Source: Azoarcus sp.
Lineage (GTDB): Bacteria; Pseudomonadota; Gammaproteobacteria; Burkholderiales; Rhodocyclaceae
Assembly: GCA_031268685.1 (NCBI GenBank)
Contig: JAIRWW010000317.1
Span: 1 to 7,898, forward strand
DNA: 7,898 nucleotides
Direction: 5' to 3'
This document shows, in pieces, positions 1-6,878 of the stretch. The notes beneath the pieces were generated by a model that saw only the letters and a program-made list of their open reading frames with translations, made no database searches and was not told the DNA's origin. Position 1 is the stretch's first letter, and every line of letters begins with the position of its first letter. A program made the translations under genes and the position numbers.

Positions 1-129
<129 letters not shown>

Positions 130-312
130 CCGGACAAGAAAAAGCGAGACGGAAGGAGTTGGAGCGAGACGGAAAGCATATCAGACATGATTTCGCCGCC
201 TGCTCCCTCCGACGCCCTCCGTCATTTCAATTCCAGATTGCCCGTAACACAGGCGCCTTCGCCTTGCCGTGCGACGTGCACTAAAGCGTCACGAACGATC
301 CTGGAACTGGAA
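130..312. other. convergent intergenic gap
   Basis: This gap of 183 bases lies between the stop of the RND pump gene and the stop of the last gene of the minus-strand operon. It holds a 12-bp direct repeat near its left end (listed separately). There is also a small stem AGGCG/CGCCT with a four-base loop at 251-264, but no T-run follows it on either strand, so I do not call it a terminator. AATTCCAG at 229-236 and CTGGAATT at 307-314 are inverted copies 70 bases apart, probably by chance. I see no small gene with a credible ribosome binding site. Confidence 0.5.
143..174. repeat. 12-bp direct repeat, 20-bp period
   Basis: AGCGAGACGGAA occurs at 143-154 and again, exactly, at 163-174, separated by eight bases. 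It begins 13 bases after the stop of the efflux pump gene. Two exact copies are visible; no third copy or inverted partner was found nearby. Its role is unknown; it may be replication slippage or the remnant of a degenerate intergenic element. Confidence 0.6.
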
Positions 313-912
313 TTACGTTGCTGCCAGCCACGGCAGGAAGCCTTGCAGGAAACGGGTGGCGGCGGGCATGAAGTAGCTGCCGTTGTGGTAACAGGGGTCA
401 AGGGTGGTGACGAGGATGCGACCCTTGGAGCTGGCGCGGTCGTCGTAAAAAATCGAGCCGCCGTCCGCCATGTCGACCAGCGATTCCGCGCCCGCCGGAG
501 GGATCAGGATGCCGTGCTGGTGCCAGGTGAAATCGGCAAGCGGGATGATCTGCATCAGTTCGTGTTCGGGCGCGGCGAGGCGCAGGCCGCTGTCGGCGCC
601 GGGGGTGAGCCACCACCAGAAATTGACCGGGCGGGATTCCCAACGCGCGCCGGGTACCCAGGTTTCGGCTTCGTTGTCGCCCATGACGACCAGGGTTTTG
701 CCCTGGGCGAGGAAGGCGTCGATTTTCGACTTGTTGCGGCGCAGGTATTCGGGGTCCTGGCGGCTGGCGACGTACAGGCAGTCGAAATCGTCGAGGTCGG
801 TTTCGGCGAGTTCCGGCGCGTAGATGTTGGCGGCGAAGTAGTTGGAAAAACCACGACCGTGAAAAGTGGCGTGATGGTAGTAGGCTCCGCCGTCCAGGTA
901 AGCAATTCGCAT
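313..912 (-). CDS. small ThuA-like / class I glutamine amidotransferase-like protein, second of a tandem pair
   Basis: The product is a predicted 199-residue cytoplasmic protein of unknown function with no signal peptide or membrane segment. The start is the ATG at 912 because GGAG stands six bases upstream; a TTG four codons earlier overlaps that ribosome binding site and was rejected. Visible features: an N-terminal strand (MRIAYLDGG), a cluster YYHHATFHGRG at residues 11-21, a Rossmann-like block at 42-79 ('FDCLYVASRQD', then FLAQGKTLVVMGDN), an aromatic run FWWWL at 98-102, WHQHG at 130-134, and GRILVTTLDPCYHNG at 164-178. The block at 42-79 aligns without gaps to residues 41-78 of the protein encoded just upstream (12 of 38 identical), so the two are paralogues. 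The pattern of a short alpha/beta sandwich with 'D-h-h-V-x5-L-x-R...FL-x2-G-x-T-L-V-x2-G' resembles ThuA-like and GATase1-like proteins. No nucleophile-elbow cysteine is seen, so amidotransferase activity is not expected. It is the last gene of a metal-chelate uptake operon, 16 bases after its paralogue. The family assignment is tentative; that it is a real gene is near certain. Confidence 0.72.
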   Translation of the reverse strand: MRIAYLDGGAYYHHATFHGRGFSNYFAANIYAPELAETDLDDFDCLYVASRQDPEYLRRNKSKIDAFLAQGKTLVVMGDNEAETWVPGARWESRPVNFWWWLTPGADSGLRLAAPEHELMQIIPLADFTWHQHGILIPPAGAESLVDMADGGSIFYDDRASSKGRILVTTLDPCYHNGSYFMPAATRFLQGFLPWLAAT

Positions 913-928
913 TATTTTCTCCAAAGGT

Positions 929-1606
929 TCAGGCGGTTTTCGCCTGTGAGGTTTGTGATTGGGCGAGCGCGGCGCGTTGCGCGCATTTGCCGTCGCAGGT
1001 CGTCCGTTTTCCGCTCGTGGCTTTCAGCCAGGCGAGCAGTTGCGGGGCGATGCGGGCGGCGCTGGTATCGCCGCCGAAATACATCCACATGGTATTGCCG
1101 GCATGCATGAGGATGCGCCCGCCCTGAGGGCGTTCCCAGAACCAGTCGAGGGGCGCGTGGTCGGCCTGCATCCGGTGCAGGATGACGGCGCCCGGCGGCG
1201 GCGGGTTGCCGCCACGTCCGTAAAATCCGGAGACGCCACGTCGAAACGAGATGTCGTAATCCTCTACGCCATCGAAGACCGGATGCGCGTTTACGCTCTC
1301 TACTACGAGGTCATCTTTGTGACCGCCGGACGAGGGCACGAAGGGCGTAAGTCCAAACATGGGATAGACGAGATGGCCGTTGAAGACGAGGGTGCCGCCG
1401 TTGTCGAGAAAACGGGTGAGCGCGGCTTCACGGCGGGCGAGACCGCGCTGGTCGATGTGGGCGGGGACGAGGATGGCGTCGTAACCGGCGAGTTCTTCAT
1501 CGCAGATGTCACGCAAATAACGCATCGTGACCGCTTCGCTTTCGGCGAGACCGAGAAAGTCCGGAAATTCGTGCCCCATGGAGCGCAGGTAAAGGATGGA
1601 TGGCAT
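929..1606 (-). CDS. ThuA-like / class I glutamine amidotransferase-like protein, first of a tandem pair
   Basis: This is a predicted 225-residue cytoplasmic protein. The start MPSILYLRSMGHEF is the only reasonable one; AAGGAG lies upstream with a rather long 11-base spacing. Residues 41-78 carry a Rossmann-like block (GYDAILVPAHIDQRG, then FLDNGGTLVFNGH). 'NAHPVFDGV' follows at 106-114, resembling the HPI/HPV segment common in ThuA-like proteins, and GGRILMHAGNTMWMYFGGD stands at 162-180. The folded part seems to end near residue 197; the tail after it is low complexity (rich in A, Q, S, T, K) with a CDGKC motif and looks like a disordered extension. Eight histidines lie at 12, 50, 78, 96, 108, 144, 150 and 168. 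It is 27 bases downstream of the ABC ATPase gene and is paralogous to the next gene. I recognise the fold class only by pattern; the reaction or partner is unknown. Its place directly after the ATPase suggests it handles the imported metal chelate in the cytoplasm or modulates the transporter, but this is inference. Confidence 0.72.
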   Translation of the reverse strand: MPSILYLRSMGHEFPDFLGLAESEAVTMRYLRDICDEELAGYDAILVPAHIDQRGLARREAALTRFLDNGGTLVFNGHLVYPMFGLTPFVPSSGGHKDDLVVESVNAHPVFDGVEDYDISFRRGVSGFYGRGGNPPPPGAVILHRMQADHAPLDWFWERPQGGRILMHAGNTMWMYFGGDTSAARIAPQLLAWLKATSGKRTTCDGKCAQRAALAQSQTSQAKTA

Positions 1607-1633
1607 GACAGGTGTGTCTCCTTGGTGAAAAAA

Positions 1634-2455
1634 TCAAACGGAAAGCGGCTCTGGCGCGGAAAAAACCGCTGCGGAAAAAACCGGAATGGCCGCCATTTTT
1701 TCTCCCGGCCGACCATCCTGTTCCAGCAGGGGAATGCGATACACCGGCAGGTGAAAAAGGGTAGAAAGCGCCGCCTCGTCCATGACTTCGGCAGGCGTAC
1801 CAAAGGCGAAACGGTCGGCGTCGAACAGTAGGATGGCGTGGCTGGCGAACTCGAAAGCGTGCTGCGGCGCGTGGGTGCTCGTGATGACGGTGACGCCCTC
1901 ATCGGCGAGGTCGTGCAGCAGGCGCATGATGAGCGCCTGATTGTGCCAGTCGAGCGCGGCGGTGGGTTCATCCAGAATGAGAATGTCGGCTTCTGCCGCC
2001 AGCGCGCGCGCCATCAGCACCAGTTGACGCTCGCCGCCGGAAAGCATGGAAAAGGAGCGCGCTGCCAGGTGCGCGGCTTCTACCCGTGCGAGGGCGGCGT
2101 AAGCGGCGTCGTAATCCTGGCGGCGTGGCGCGCCGAACAATCCGATGTTTCCGGAGCAGCCCAGCAGGGTCATTTCCAGCGCCGAGAGGGGCAGCGCCGG
2201 ATGCACGGCTTGCGGCACGTAGCCGATGCGCCCGCGCCGGATGACGTCACCCGTGGCCGGCGTTTGCATTCCTGCCAGCATTCGCAACAGGGTGGATTTG
2301 CCAACGCCGTTTGGACCCAAGACGGCACAGAGCGCGCCGCGTTCGAGGGTGAAGGAAACATCGCGCAAAATCCAGCGCGCCGCTGTCTGCATGCGTTTGC
2401 AGGGGGGTAATTTGTAGCCGAGATTTTGCACGGCGATCAAAGCGTTGTCGTGCAT
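1634..2455 (-). CDS. ABC transporter ATPase, iron-siderophore/cobalamin (FecE/FepC/BtuD) type
   Basis: This 273-residue cytoplasmic ATPase powers import by the permease encoded just upstream. All nucleotide-binding motifs are present: Walker A GPNGVGKST at 47-55, Q-loop at Gln82 (IGYVPQ), signature LSGGERQ at 138-144, Walker B ILILDEP at 158-164 with Asp162 and catalytic Glu163, D-loop AALD near 166-169, and H-loop His195 (STHAP). Together these indicate an active enzyme. Size and motif spacing fit the type II importer ATPases of the FecE/FepC/BtuD group. The start ATG at 2455 follows the permease stop by three bases, and GGAG lies nine bases upstream, so translation is probably coupled. The C-terminal segment after about residue 250 (KMAAIPVFSAAVFSAPEPLSV) goes beyond the core domain and has no recognisable motif. 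The substrate cannot be read from the ATPase. Confidence 0.95.
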   Translation of the reverse strand: MHDNALIAVQNLGYKLPPCKRMQTAARWILRDVSFTLERGALCAVLGPNGVGKSTLLRMLAGMQTPATGDVIRRGRIGYVPQAVHPALPLSALEMTLLGCSGNIGLFGAPRRQDYDAAYAALARVEAAHLAARSFSMLSGGERQLVLMARALAAEADILILDEPTAALDWHNQALIMRLLHDLADEGVTVITSTHAPQHAFEFASHAILLFDADRFAFGTPAEVMDEAALSTLFHLPVYRIPLLEQDGRPGEKMAAIPVFSAAVFSAPEPLSV

Positions 2456-2458
2456 GGC

Positions 2459-3532
2459 TTATCGCTCCAGTCCGTGTCCAATGCGACGCACGAGAAAAGC
2501 AAACAGCGGCGCGCCGAGCAGCGCGGTGAGCACGCCCAGCGGGATTTCCTCTGCCGTCGCCGTGCGGGCGAAGGTGTCGACGAGTATCAGATAGGCGGCG
2601 CCACCCAGCATGACATTCACCAAAAAATTGCGGTGGTCGGTGCCGAAACTCATGCGTATGAGATGCGGCACGACCAGCCCGACCCAGCCGACGATGCCGC
2701 ACACGGCGACGCTGGCGGCGGTAATCAGCCCGACGGCAACAAGCGTTAGCGCGCGCGCCAGTCCAACCCGGATGCCGAGACCACGCGCATCTTCTTCACC
2801 CAGCGAGAGCGCCAGCAGTTGAAAGCGCAAACCGTAAAGAATGACGAGACCGACGCCGACGCAGGGCAACGCCAGCAGCAGGCGATCACGGTCGGCGGTG
2901 GCAAGGCTGCCCATCAGCCAGAAGACGATGGCGGGCAACTGGTTTTGCGGATCGGCGACGAGTTTGACTAGCGACACGCCCGCCGCGAAAACGCCACTGA
3001 CGACGATACCGGCGAGCACCAACAATACCGTGCTGCTGCCCCGGCTCGCCGCTTTGCCGCCCGCCAGCCAGAATACGGCGGCGAGCGCCAGCATGCCGAA
3101 AACGAGCGCGCCGATGACGAGAGGCTGGCCGTCGCCGATCAACAGCATGGCAAGTACGCCGCCGAAGGCCGCGCCGGAAGAAACGCCGAGCAATTGCGGT
3201 TCGGCAAGCGGATTGCGGAACAGGCTTTGCAGCGCCGCGCCCGCAGCGGCCAAGCCTGCGCCGATGACGGCGGCGAGCAGCACGCGCGGCAGGCGCACGG
3301 ATTCGATGACCCGCGCCGCCATTGCCGCTTCCGGGTCGCGGGCATCGAAGGCGCTGCCGGAAAACAGGATTTCCAGCACTTGTGCCGGAGCAATCAGGTA
3401 ACGCCCCAGCGTCAGTCCGGCAATCAGGGCGAGCAGCAGCAGCGTAGCGAGCGCCCAGGTGGACATCCAGACGCGACGTTTCTTGCCGCGTGCGCCCGGC
3501 GTGGCCGGAAGTGCGATCGAAGCGGAATTCAT
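2459..3532 (-). CDS. FecCD/BtuC-type ABC transporter permease
   Basis: This is a 357-residue polytopic inner-membrane protein; the functional permease would be a homodimer, since only one permease gene is present. The basic N-terminal tail (residues 10-21, GARGKKRR) precedes the first helix at about 24-44. Family signatures in order: RVLLAAVIGAGLAAAGAALQ (83-102), RNPLAEPQLLGVSSGAA (106-122), the cytoplasmic coupling region LGEEDARGLGI (244-254), GIVGWVGLVVPHLIRM (279-294), and EIPLGVLTALLGAPLFAFLV (329-348). These are characteristic of the FecCD family that imports ferric siderophores, heme or vitamin B12. Its start codon overlaps the stop of the binding-protein gene by four bases (ATGA), which indicates translational coupling. 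The ATPase gene follows after three bases. Nothing looks truncated. Confidence 0.95.
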   Translation of the reverse strand: MNSASIALPATPGARGKKRRVWMSTWALATLLLLALIAGLTLGRYLIAPAQVLEILFSGSAFDARDPEAAMAARVIESVRLPRVLLAAVIGAGLAAAGAALQSLFRNPLAEPQLLGVSSGAAFGGVLAMLLIGDGQPLVIGALVFGMLALAAVFWLAGGKAASRGSSTVLLVLAGIVVSGVFAAGVSLVKLVADPQNQLPAIVFWLMGSLATADRDRLLLALPCVGVGLVILYGLRFQLLALSLGEEDARGLGIRVGLARALTLVAVGLITAASVAVCGIVGWVGLVVPHLIRMSFGTDHRNFLVNVMLGGAAYLILVDTFARTATAEEIPLGVLTALLGAPLFAFLVRRIGHGLER

Positions 3533-4632
3533 GGATGTTTCCCGAAGCGTTTGCCGTAATGGGCGCTCTGTCCATTTTCATCGAAGCGCAGGATGCGGTC
3601 GATTTCCGCCTCGCTGACCCGGTAGCCGTACAACATCAGGTAGGTTTCGCTGATGCGCGGGCGCAGATCGGGCATGCTGCGGTCGGGATGCAGCACGCCG
3701 TAAAGCCAGTCGAGCGCCAGCGGCGTTTCCTGGCTGGGCGGATCCCAGCGAAACCCGCCGCGCGGATAGCGATAGACCCGTTTCTTCGTCACCGCCGCCA
3801 GTCCCTTGAAGCGACCGTCGGCGTAGAACGCCTGTGGCGACATGTCGCGTTCAAAATTGTTGAGCAGGATGATGTCGGGATTCCAGGCGAGAATCTGCTC
3901 GACGCCGACCGGCGCGAAACCCGGCAGTTGACTGGCAGGATTGATGCCACCGGCGCGGGCGATGTCGCCGTCCATGCTGGTGTTCTTGCCCGCGACGAGT
4001 AGCGCCGAACGTCCGCGCATCAGGTAGAGCACGCGCGGGCGTTCTCCAGCGGGGATGACGGCGGCGCGGCGCTCGGCTTCTGCCATGCGGGTTTCAAACC
4101 ATGTCGCCAGCTTTTCGCCGCGTTCTCCTTTGCCAATCGCCGTGCCGGTAATCCGCAGCCAGTCCGCCACCCACTGGCTGTCGCCGTATTTGAGCGTCAG
4201 CACGGGCAGTCCCAGTTTGCGAATGGGCGTTACGATGGCGTCGCCCCGGTCGCCCCACTGGATGACTAGATCGGGACGGGCGGCGGCGAGCGCCTCGCCG
4301 TTGGGCGCGAAACTCTCGCCCGCGACCTGGGTGGATATTTGCGCCGCGGCAGGGAACATGCGCCCCAACAAGCCCTCGTCGATGTCGCTTCTGGCGGCGG
4401 AATTGATGCCCGACAACCGCGCCGCGCTGCCATCGAGCGCCATCACCATCGAAGCGATGGGAATCGGGATGGCGACCAGTTTTTCGACTTTGGCGGGCAG
4501 TGTGACCGGATGCCCCATCTGGTCGCGTAGCGTCGTTTTTTCCGCCGCCGCCATGCCGGAAGCCAGCAGGGCGGCAAGCGCCAGACCTGCCAGGACGATG
4601 GAAGAAACAGGGCTGCGTTGCTCGTGTTTCAT
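3529..4632 (-). CDS. periplasmic metal-chelate ABC substrate-binding protein (FecB/BtuF-like)
   Basis: From the ATG at 4632 the product has 367 residues. It opens with a clear Sec signal peptide: basic n-region MKHEQR, hydrophobic core about 10-27, and likely cleavage after Ala30 (GMAAA-EK). There is no lipobox cysteine, so it should be soluble in the periplasm. Two lobes are visible: 'TLRDQMGHPVTLPAKVEKLV' (34-53) is the typical start of PF01497-type binding proteins, DLVIQWGD (121-128) ends a lobe-1 strand, and VLYLMRGRSA and NPDIILLNNF mark lobe 2. A distinctive segment RYPRGGFRWDPPSQET stands at 288-303, in the C-terminal lobe near where ligand-contacting residues are expected. The start is uncertain: ATGs at 4641 and 4632 both come from a 9-bp tandem repeat, neither has a strong Shine-Dalgarno, and translation is probably coupled to the receptor gene, whose stop is at 4643. 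I chose 4632 because it gives the most typical signal peptide. The ligand is probably a ferric siderophore or another metal chelate; this is inferred from family and context. Confidence 0.9.
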   Translation of the reverse strand: MKHEQRSPVSSIVLAGLALAALLASGMAAAEKTTLRDQMGHPVTLPAKVEKLVAIPIPIASMVMALDGSAARLSGINSAARSDIDEGLLGRMFPAAAQISTQVAGESFAPNGEALAAARPDLVIQWGDRGDAIVTPIRKLGLPVLTLKYGDSQWVADWLRITGTAIGKGERGEKLATWFETRMAEAERRAAVIPAGERPRVLYLMRGRSALLVAGKNTSMDGDIARAGGINPASQLPGFAPVGVEQILAWNPDIILLNNFERDMSPQAFYADGRFKGLAAVTKKRVYRYPRGGFRWDPPSQETPLALDWLYGVLHPDRSMPDLRPRISETYLMLYGYRVSEAEIDRILRFDENGQSAHYGKRFGKHP

Positions 4633-4647
4633 CTCAATCATCTCAAT
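4630..4647 (-). repeat. perfect 9-bp tandem duplication carrying two candidate start codons
   Basis: On the minus strand ATTGAGATG occurs twice in direct succession. The first copy overlaps the last codon and stop of the receptor gene; the two copies supply ATGs at 4641 and 4632, both in frame for the binding protein. Because the unit is nine bases, loss or gain of a copy would keep the binding-protein frame but change the distance between the receptor stop and the start codon. Confidence 0.75.
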
Positions 4648-6823
4648 AATCCGCACTCAGCTTGACGACGAAGTTGCGACCCGGTTCGATGAGCGGGTTG
4701 GTATAACTGCGCGCGAAGGCGACATCTTCGGCGACGGCGGGGTTTTGTCCCTTGCGGTCGAACAGGTTTTCCACCCCGGCGACGAGCTTCCAGCCGCGCC
4801 ATTCAGAACCGAAGATGCCGTCGAGCCGCGCGCCCGCGTATACATCGAACAGCGCGTAACTCGAAGTCTTGCGTTCCTGGCTGCGGTCGATGCGGGTTTT
4901 GCCGCGATAGCCGCGCCAGACGCCTTCGACATAATGGTTGTTTGCGCCGTGCGGCTCGAAACGCAGCGCCAGCCGCGCGGACAACGGCGTGATGTAAGCG
5001 AGAGGTTCGTTGGCGGATTTATCCTCGCCATGCGTGGCCGCCAGCGCGTAATTGAGCCGCCAGCGCGTGGCAAGCTGGCTTTGGCCTTCCAGTTCCAGGC
5101 CGCGTATCGTGGCATCGGCGATGTTCTTTCTCTGGCGCAGGTCGGGCGACACCACCATCGAAGCGATCAGGTCGGTATAGCGGCTTTCGTAGGCGGTCAC
5201 GCTGCCGCGATGCCGGGATGCATTCCAGCGCAAACCGAGTTCAAGGGTTTTGTTGTATTCGGGTTTGAGACCAGGCGCGGGCAGGCTGACGATGGTGCCT
5301 GCCACGGAAGTAATGACGCGCTCGTTGCCGGAAGGCGCGCGGAAGCCCCTGCTCAGATTGGCGGCGAGGCTCCACACCGGCGTGAGTTTGTAGACCACGC
5401 CCAGACTGCCGGTGACGGCTTCATCGCGATTATGCCGGTGGGCGTCGAATTCCGCAGTCTGCGCCGCGCCTTCGCCCGCCGCTGCGGTTTTGCTGACATC
5501 GACCGTTACCCGGTCATAACGCAATGCGCCGGAAAACGTCCAGTCCTCGCTCGCCGTCCATTCATCGCTGACGAACACGCCGATATTGGTTTGCACGCTG
5601 TCGCGGTCGATGCGCTGCCACGGCGTCTGACTAATGACCGCACCCGTCGCCGGGTTTGTGCGGGTGATCTGGCGATCGCGCCCCTCGAAATCCTCACGGA
5701 AAAAATCCGCGCCATAGCTCACCAGATGGTTGCCGATACCCTTCATGGCCGTCAGATGCCCGCCCCAGACGGTCGGGGAATACACCTTCAGGTGCGGCAT
5801 GGTCGTCACCGCCGGATTGGTGCGATTGGTTTGATAAATGTCGGTCTTGAAGTCGCGCCGGTACAGGGCGACATCCAGCGTATCCGCCAGCGCGCCGAAA
5901 TTGCGCCCCTGGTAACCGAGGCGCACATAGCGTTCGACAATCGGGTCTTCCTCGACTTCCTGCAAGGGCGCGCCCGGCGCCGCCCCCAATCCGCCTGCCC
6001 GTTCGGTGGTCACGTCGGCATAGCGACCGGAGAGTTCCCAGCGCGAATCGTCGGTGGGGCGATACCCCAGATTGAAATCCAGTTGCGTGCTGTTGAAGGC
6101 GCTGTTTCTGGCATGTCCTTCTGGCGTATCGTAATCGTTCGCGCGCCGGTCGCTCACGCCGACCAACACATCAAAGCCCGCGCCGCCGCCTTCGAGTTCC
6201 ACGCGCGCGCCGCGCATGTTGTTCACGCTGCCATATTCCAGCGCCCGTAAATGGGGCGTCAGGCGAAATGGCTCGTCCTTGCCCACTTTGGCGCGGCGAG
6301 TGACGATATTCACCACGCCATTCATCGCGTCCGCGCCATAGAGCGCCGAAGCCGGACCGCGAATGACCTCGATGCGCTCGATCGCATTCGGGTCGAACAT
6401 GTTGAATTCCAGCGTGCTGCGCCCGTGATAACGGTCGCCGTCGATGGTGAGGATGGAGCGCGACTGATTGGAATTGAACCCGCGCATCACAATCTGTCCG
6501 CCCAGCCCGCCGGAACGGGCAAACTCAACGCCGGGGATGGCTTCAAGCGCTTGCTGGATACCGCCCGCGCCCGGATGTTCGGCGAGAGCATTCTTGTCGA
6601 CCACGCTGACCGTCAGCGGCGAAGACTCGACCATGCCGCTCGAACGGATGGCGGCAACCGTTTTGACGGCCGACAAAATTTTTTCGTCGTCGTCCGCGTC
6701 GCCTGCGTCTTCGGTGGCATGGGCAGCAAGCGGCATAGCCGCCGCGCAAAGACCGGCAATGATGAGCGCCAGCGCGCGCGGGCACGATTGAGGAGAAGGC
6801 ATTGCGGTGGGAGAGGTTGACAT
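4643..6823 (-). CDS. TonB-dependent outer-membrane receptor for a metal chelate (CirA/FepA-like class)
   Basis: This is a 726-residue outer-membrane active transporter. The start ATG at 6823 has AAGGA five bases upstream; a second ATG seven codons in has no such site. Residues 1-36 form a signal peptide ending PLAAHA. An acidic mature N-terminus (TEDAGDADDDE) is followed by a possible weak TonB box around EKILSAVKTV (47-56). The plug domain spans about 60-178, with QQALEAIPGVE (90-100), QIVMRGFNSNQSRSILTIDGD (110-130) and RIEVIRGPASALYGADAMNGVVNIVTRR (150-177). The barrel follows, with NLSRGFRAPSGNE (489-501), LKPEYNKTLELGL (519-531) and NLFDRKGQN (686-694), and the chain ends in KLSADY with the terminal aromatic residue needed for outer-membrane insertion. 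The FRAP motif of heme receptors is present, but the following NPNL is replaced by APGLKPE and no histidine lies between the two, so a heme ligand is not supported. It is the first gene of the operon, directly downstream of the Fur-like site. Confidence 0.94.
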   Translation of the reverse strand: MSTSPTAMPSPQSCPRALALIIAGLCAAAMPLAAHATEDAGDADDDEKILSAVKTVAAIRSSGMVESSPLTVSVVDKNALAEHPGAGGIQQALEAIPGVEFARSGGLGGQIVMRGFNSNQSRSILTIDGDRYHGRSTLEFNMFDPNAIERIEVIRGPASALYGADAMNGVVNIVTRRAKVGKDEPFRLTPHLRALEYGSVNNMRGARVELEGGGAGFDVLVGVSDRRANDYDTPEGHARNSAFNSTQLDFNLGYRPTDDSRWELSGRYADVTTERAGGLGAAPGAPLQEVEEDPIVERYVRLGYQGRNFGALADTLDVALYRRDFKTDIYQTNRTNPAVTTMPHLKVYSPTVWGGHLTAMKGIGNHLVSYGADFFREDFEGRDRQITRTNPATGAVISQTPWQRIDRDSVQTNIGVFVSDEWTASEDWTFSGALRYDRVTVDVSKTAAAGEGAAQTAEFDAHRHNRDEAVTGSLGVVYKLTPVWSLAANLSRGFRAPSGNERVITSVAGTIVSLPAPGLKPEYNKTLELGLRWNASRHRGSVTAYESRYTDLIASMVVSPDLRQRKNIADATIRGLELEGQSQLATRWRLNYALAATHGEDKSANEPLAYITPLSARLALRFEPHGANNHYVEGVWRGYRGKTRIDRSQERKTSSYALFDVYAGARLDGIFGSEWRGWKLVAGVENLFDRKGQNPAVAEDVAFARSYTNPLIEPGRNFVVKLSADY

Positions 6824-6841
6824 GGGGTTCCTTGGGGTTGA

Positions 6842-6870
6842 ATATTAATGAGAATAGTTATCGTTGTCTG
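6842..6870 (-). promoter_or_regulatory. putative sigma-70 promoter of the uptake operon
   Basis: On the minus strand, CAGACA (6870-6865, 4/6 match to TTGACA) and TAATAT (6847-6842, 4/6 match to TATAAT) are separated by exactly 17 bases and stand 19 bases or more upstream of the receptor start at 6823. The Fur-like site fills the spacer and touches the -10 element, a typical arrangement for repression. Both elements are imperfect, so the exact position is tentative; TATTCT a few bases upstream is an alternative -10. Confidence 0.45.
6844..6862. promoter_or_regulatory. Fur box (ferric uptake regulator operator)
   Basis: ATTAATGAGAATAGTTATC matches the 19-base Fur consensus (GATAATGATAATCATTATC) at 14 of 19 positions, including the central AATGA-AAT and the distal TTATC. 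It lies in the only divergent intergenic region of the window, overlapping the likely receptor promoter and just upstream of the regulator's TATAAT. Iron-loaded Fur bound here would be expected to repress the uptake operon and perhaps also the divergent regulator gene. Confidence 0.72.
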
Positions 6871-6878
6871 GGTATAAT
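6850..6878 (+). promoter_or_regulatory. putative promoter of the Crp/Fnr-family regulator
   Basis: A perfect TATAAT -10 stands at 6873-6878, 23 bases before the regulator ATG. At 17-base spacing the -35 position (6850-6855, GAGAAT) does not resemble TTGACA and lies within the Fur-like site. The promoter is therefore either weak, activator-dependent, or carried by the strong -10 alone. The predicted leader is short, about 17 bases. AGGAG at 6892-6896, five bases before the ATG, is a good ribosome binding site. Confidence 0.5.

Noticed and set aside
251..264. Stem AGGCG/CGCCT as terminator of the uptake operon
   Set aside because: The stem is only five base pairs and no T-run follows on either strand.
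187..1831. Long plus-strand open frames (187-1110 and 959-1831) opposite the paralogue pair and ATPase
   Set aside because: They are compositional shadows with arginine/glycine/valine-rich translations, cross the real gene boundaries, and lack ribosome binding sites.
1838..3401. Plus-strand open frames opposite the ATPase and permease genes
   Set aside because: The minus-strand genes have complete, unmistakable ABC transporter motifs; the opposite frames have none.
2247..3581. Alternative minus-strand frames inside the permease and ATPase genes, suggesting a frameshift
   Set aside because: The main frames carry all family motifs from start to stop without interruption, so no frameshift is needed.
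4055..6250. A 731-codon plus-strand open frame antisense to the receptor and binding-protein genes
   Set aside because: Its translation has no domain I recognise, it has no independent start signal, and it mirrors two certain genes. Long antisense frames are common in GC-rich coding DNA because of third-position codon bias.
6251..6820. Plus-strand open frame opposite the receptor N-terminus
   Set aside because: It overlaps the signal peptide and plug region of a certain gene and shows no recognisable domain.
4643..6823. Heme receptor identity based on the FRAP motif
   Set aside because: NPNL and the histidine normally found between the two motifs are missing, and FRAP-like sequences occur in many TonB-dependent receptors.
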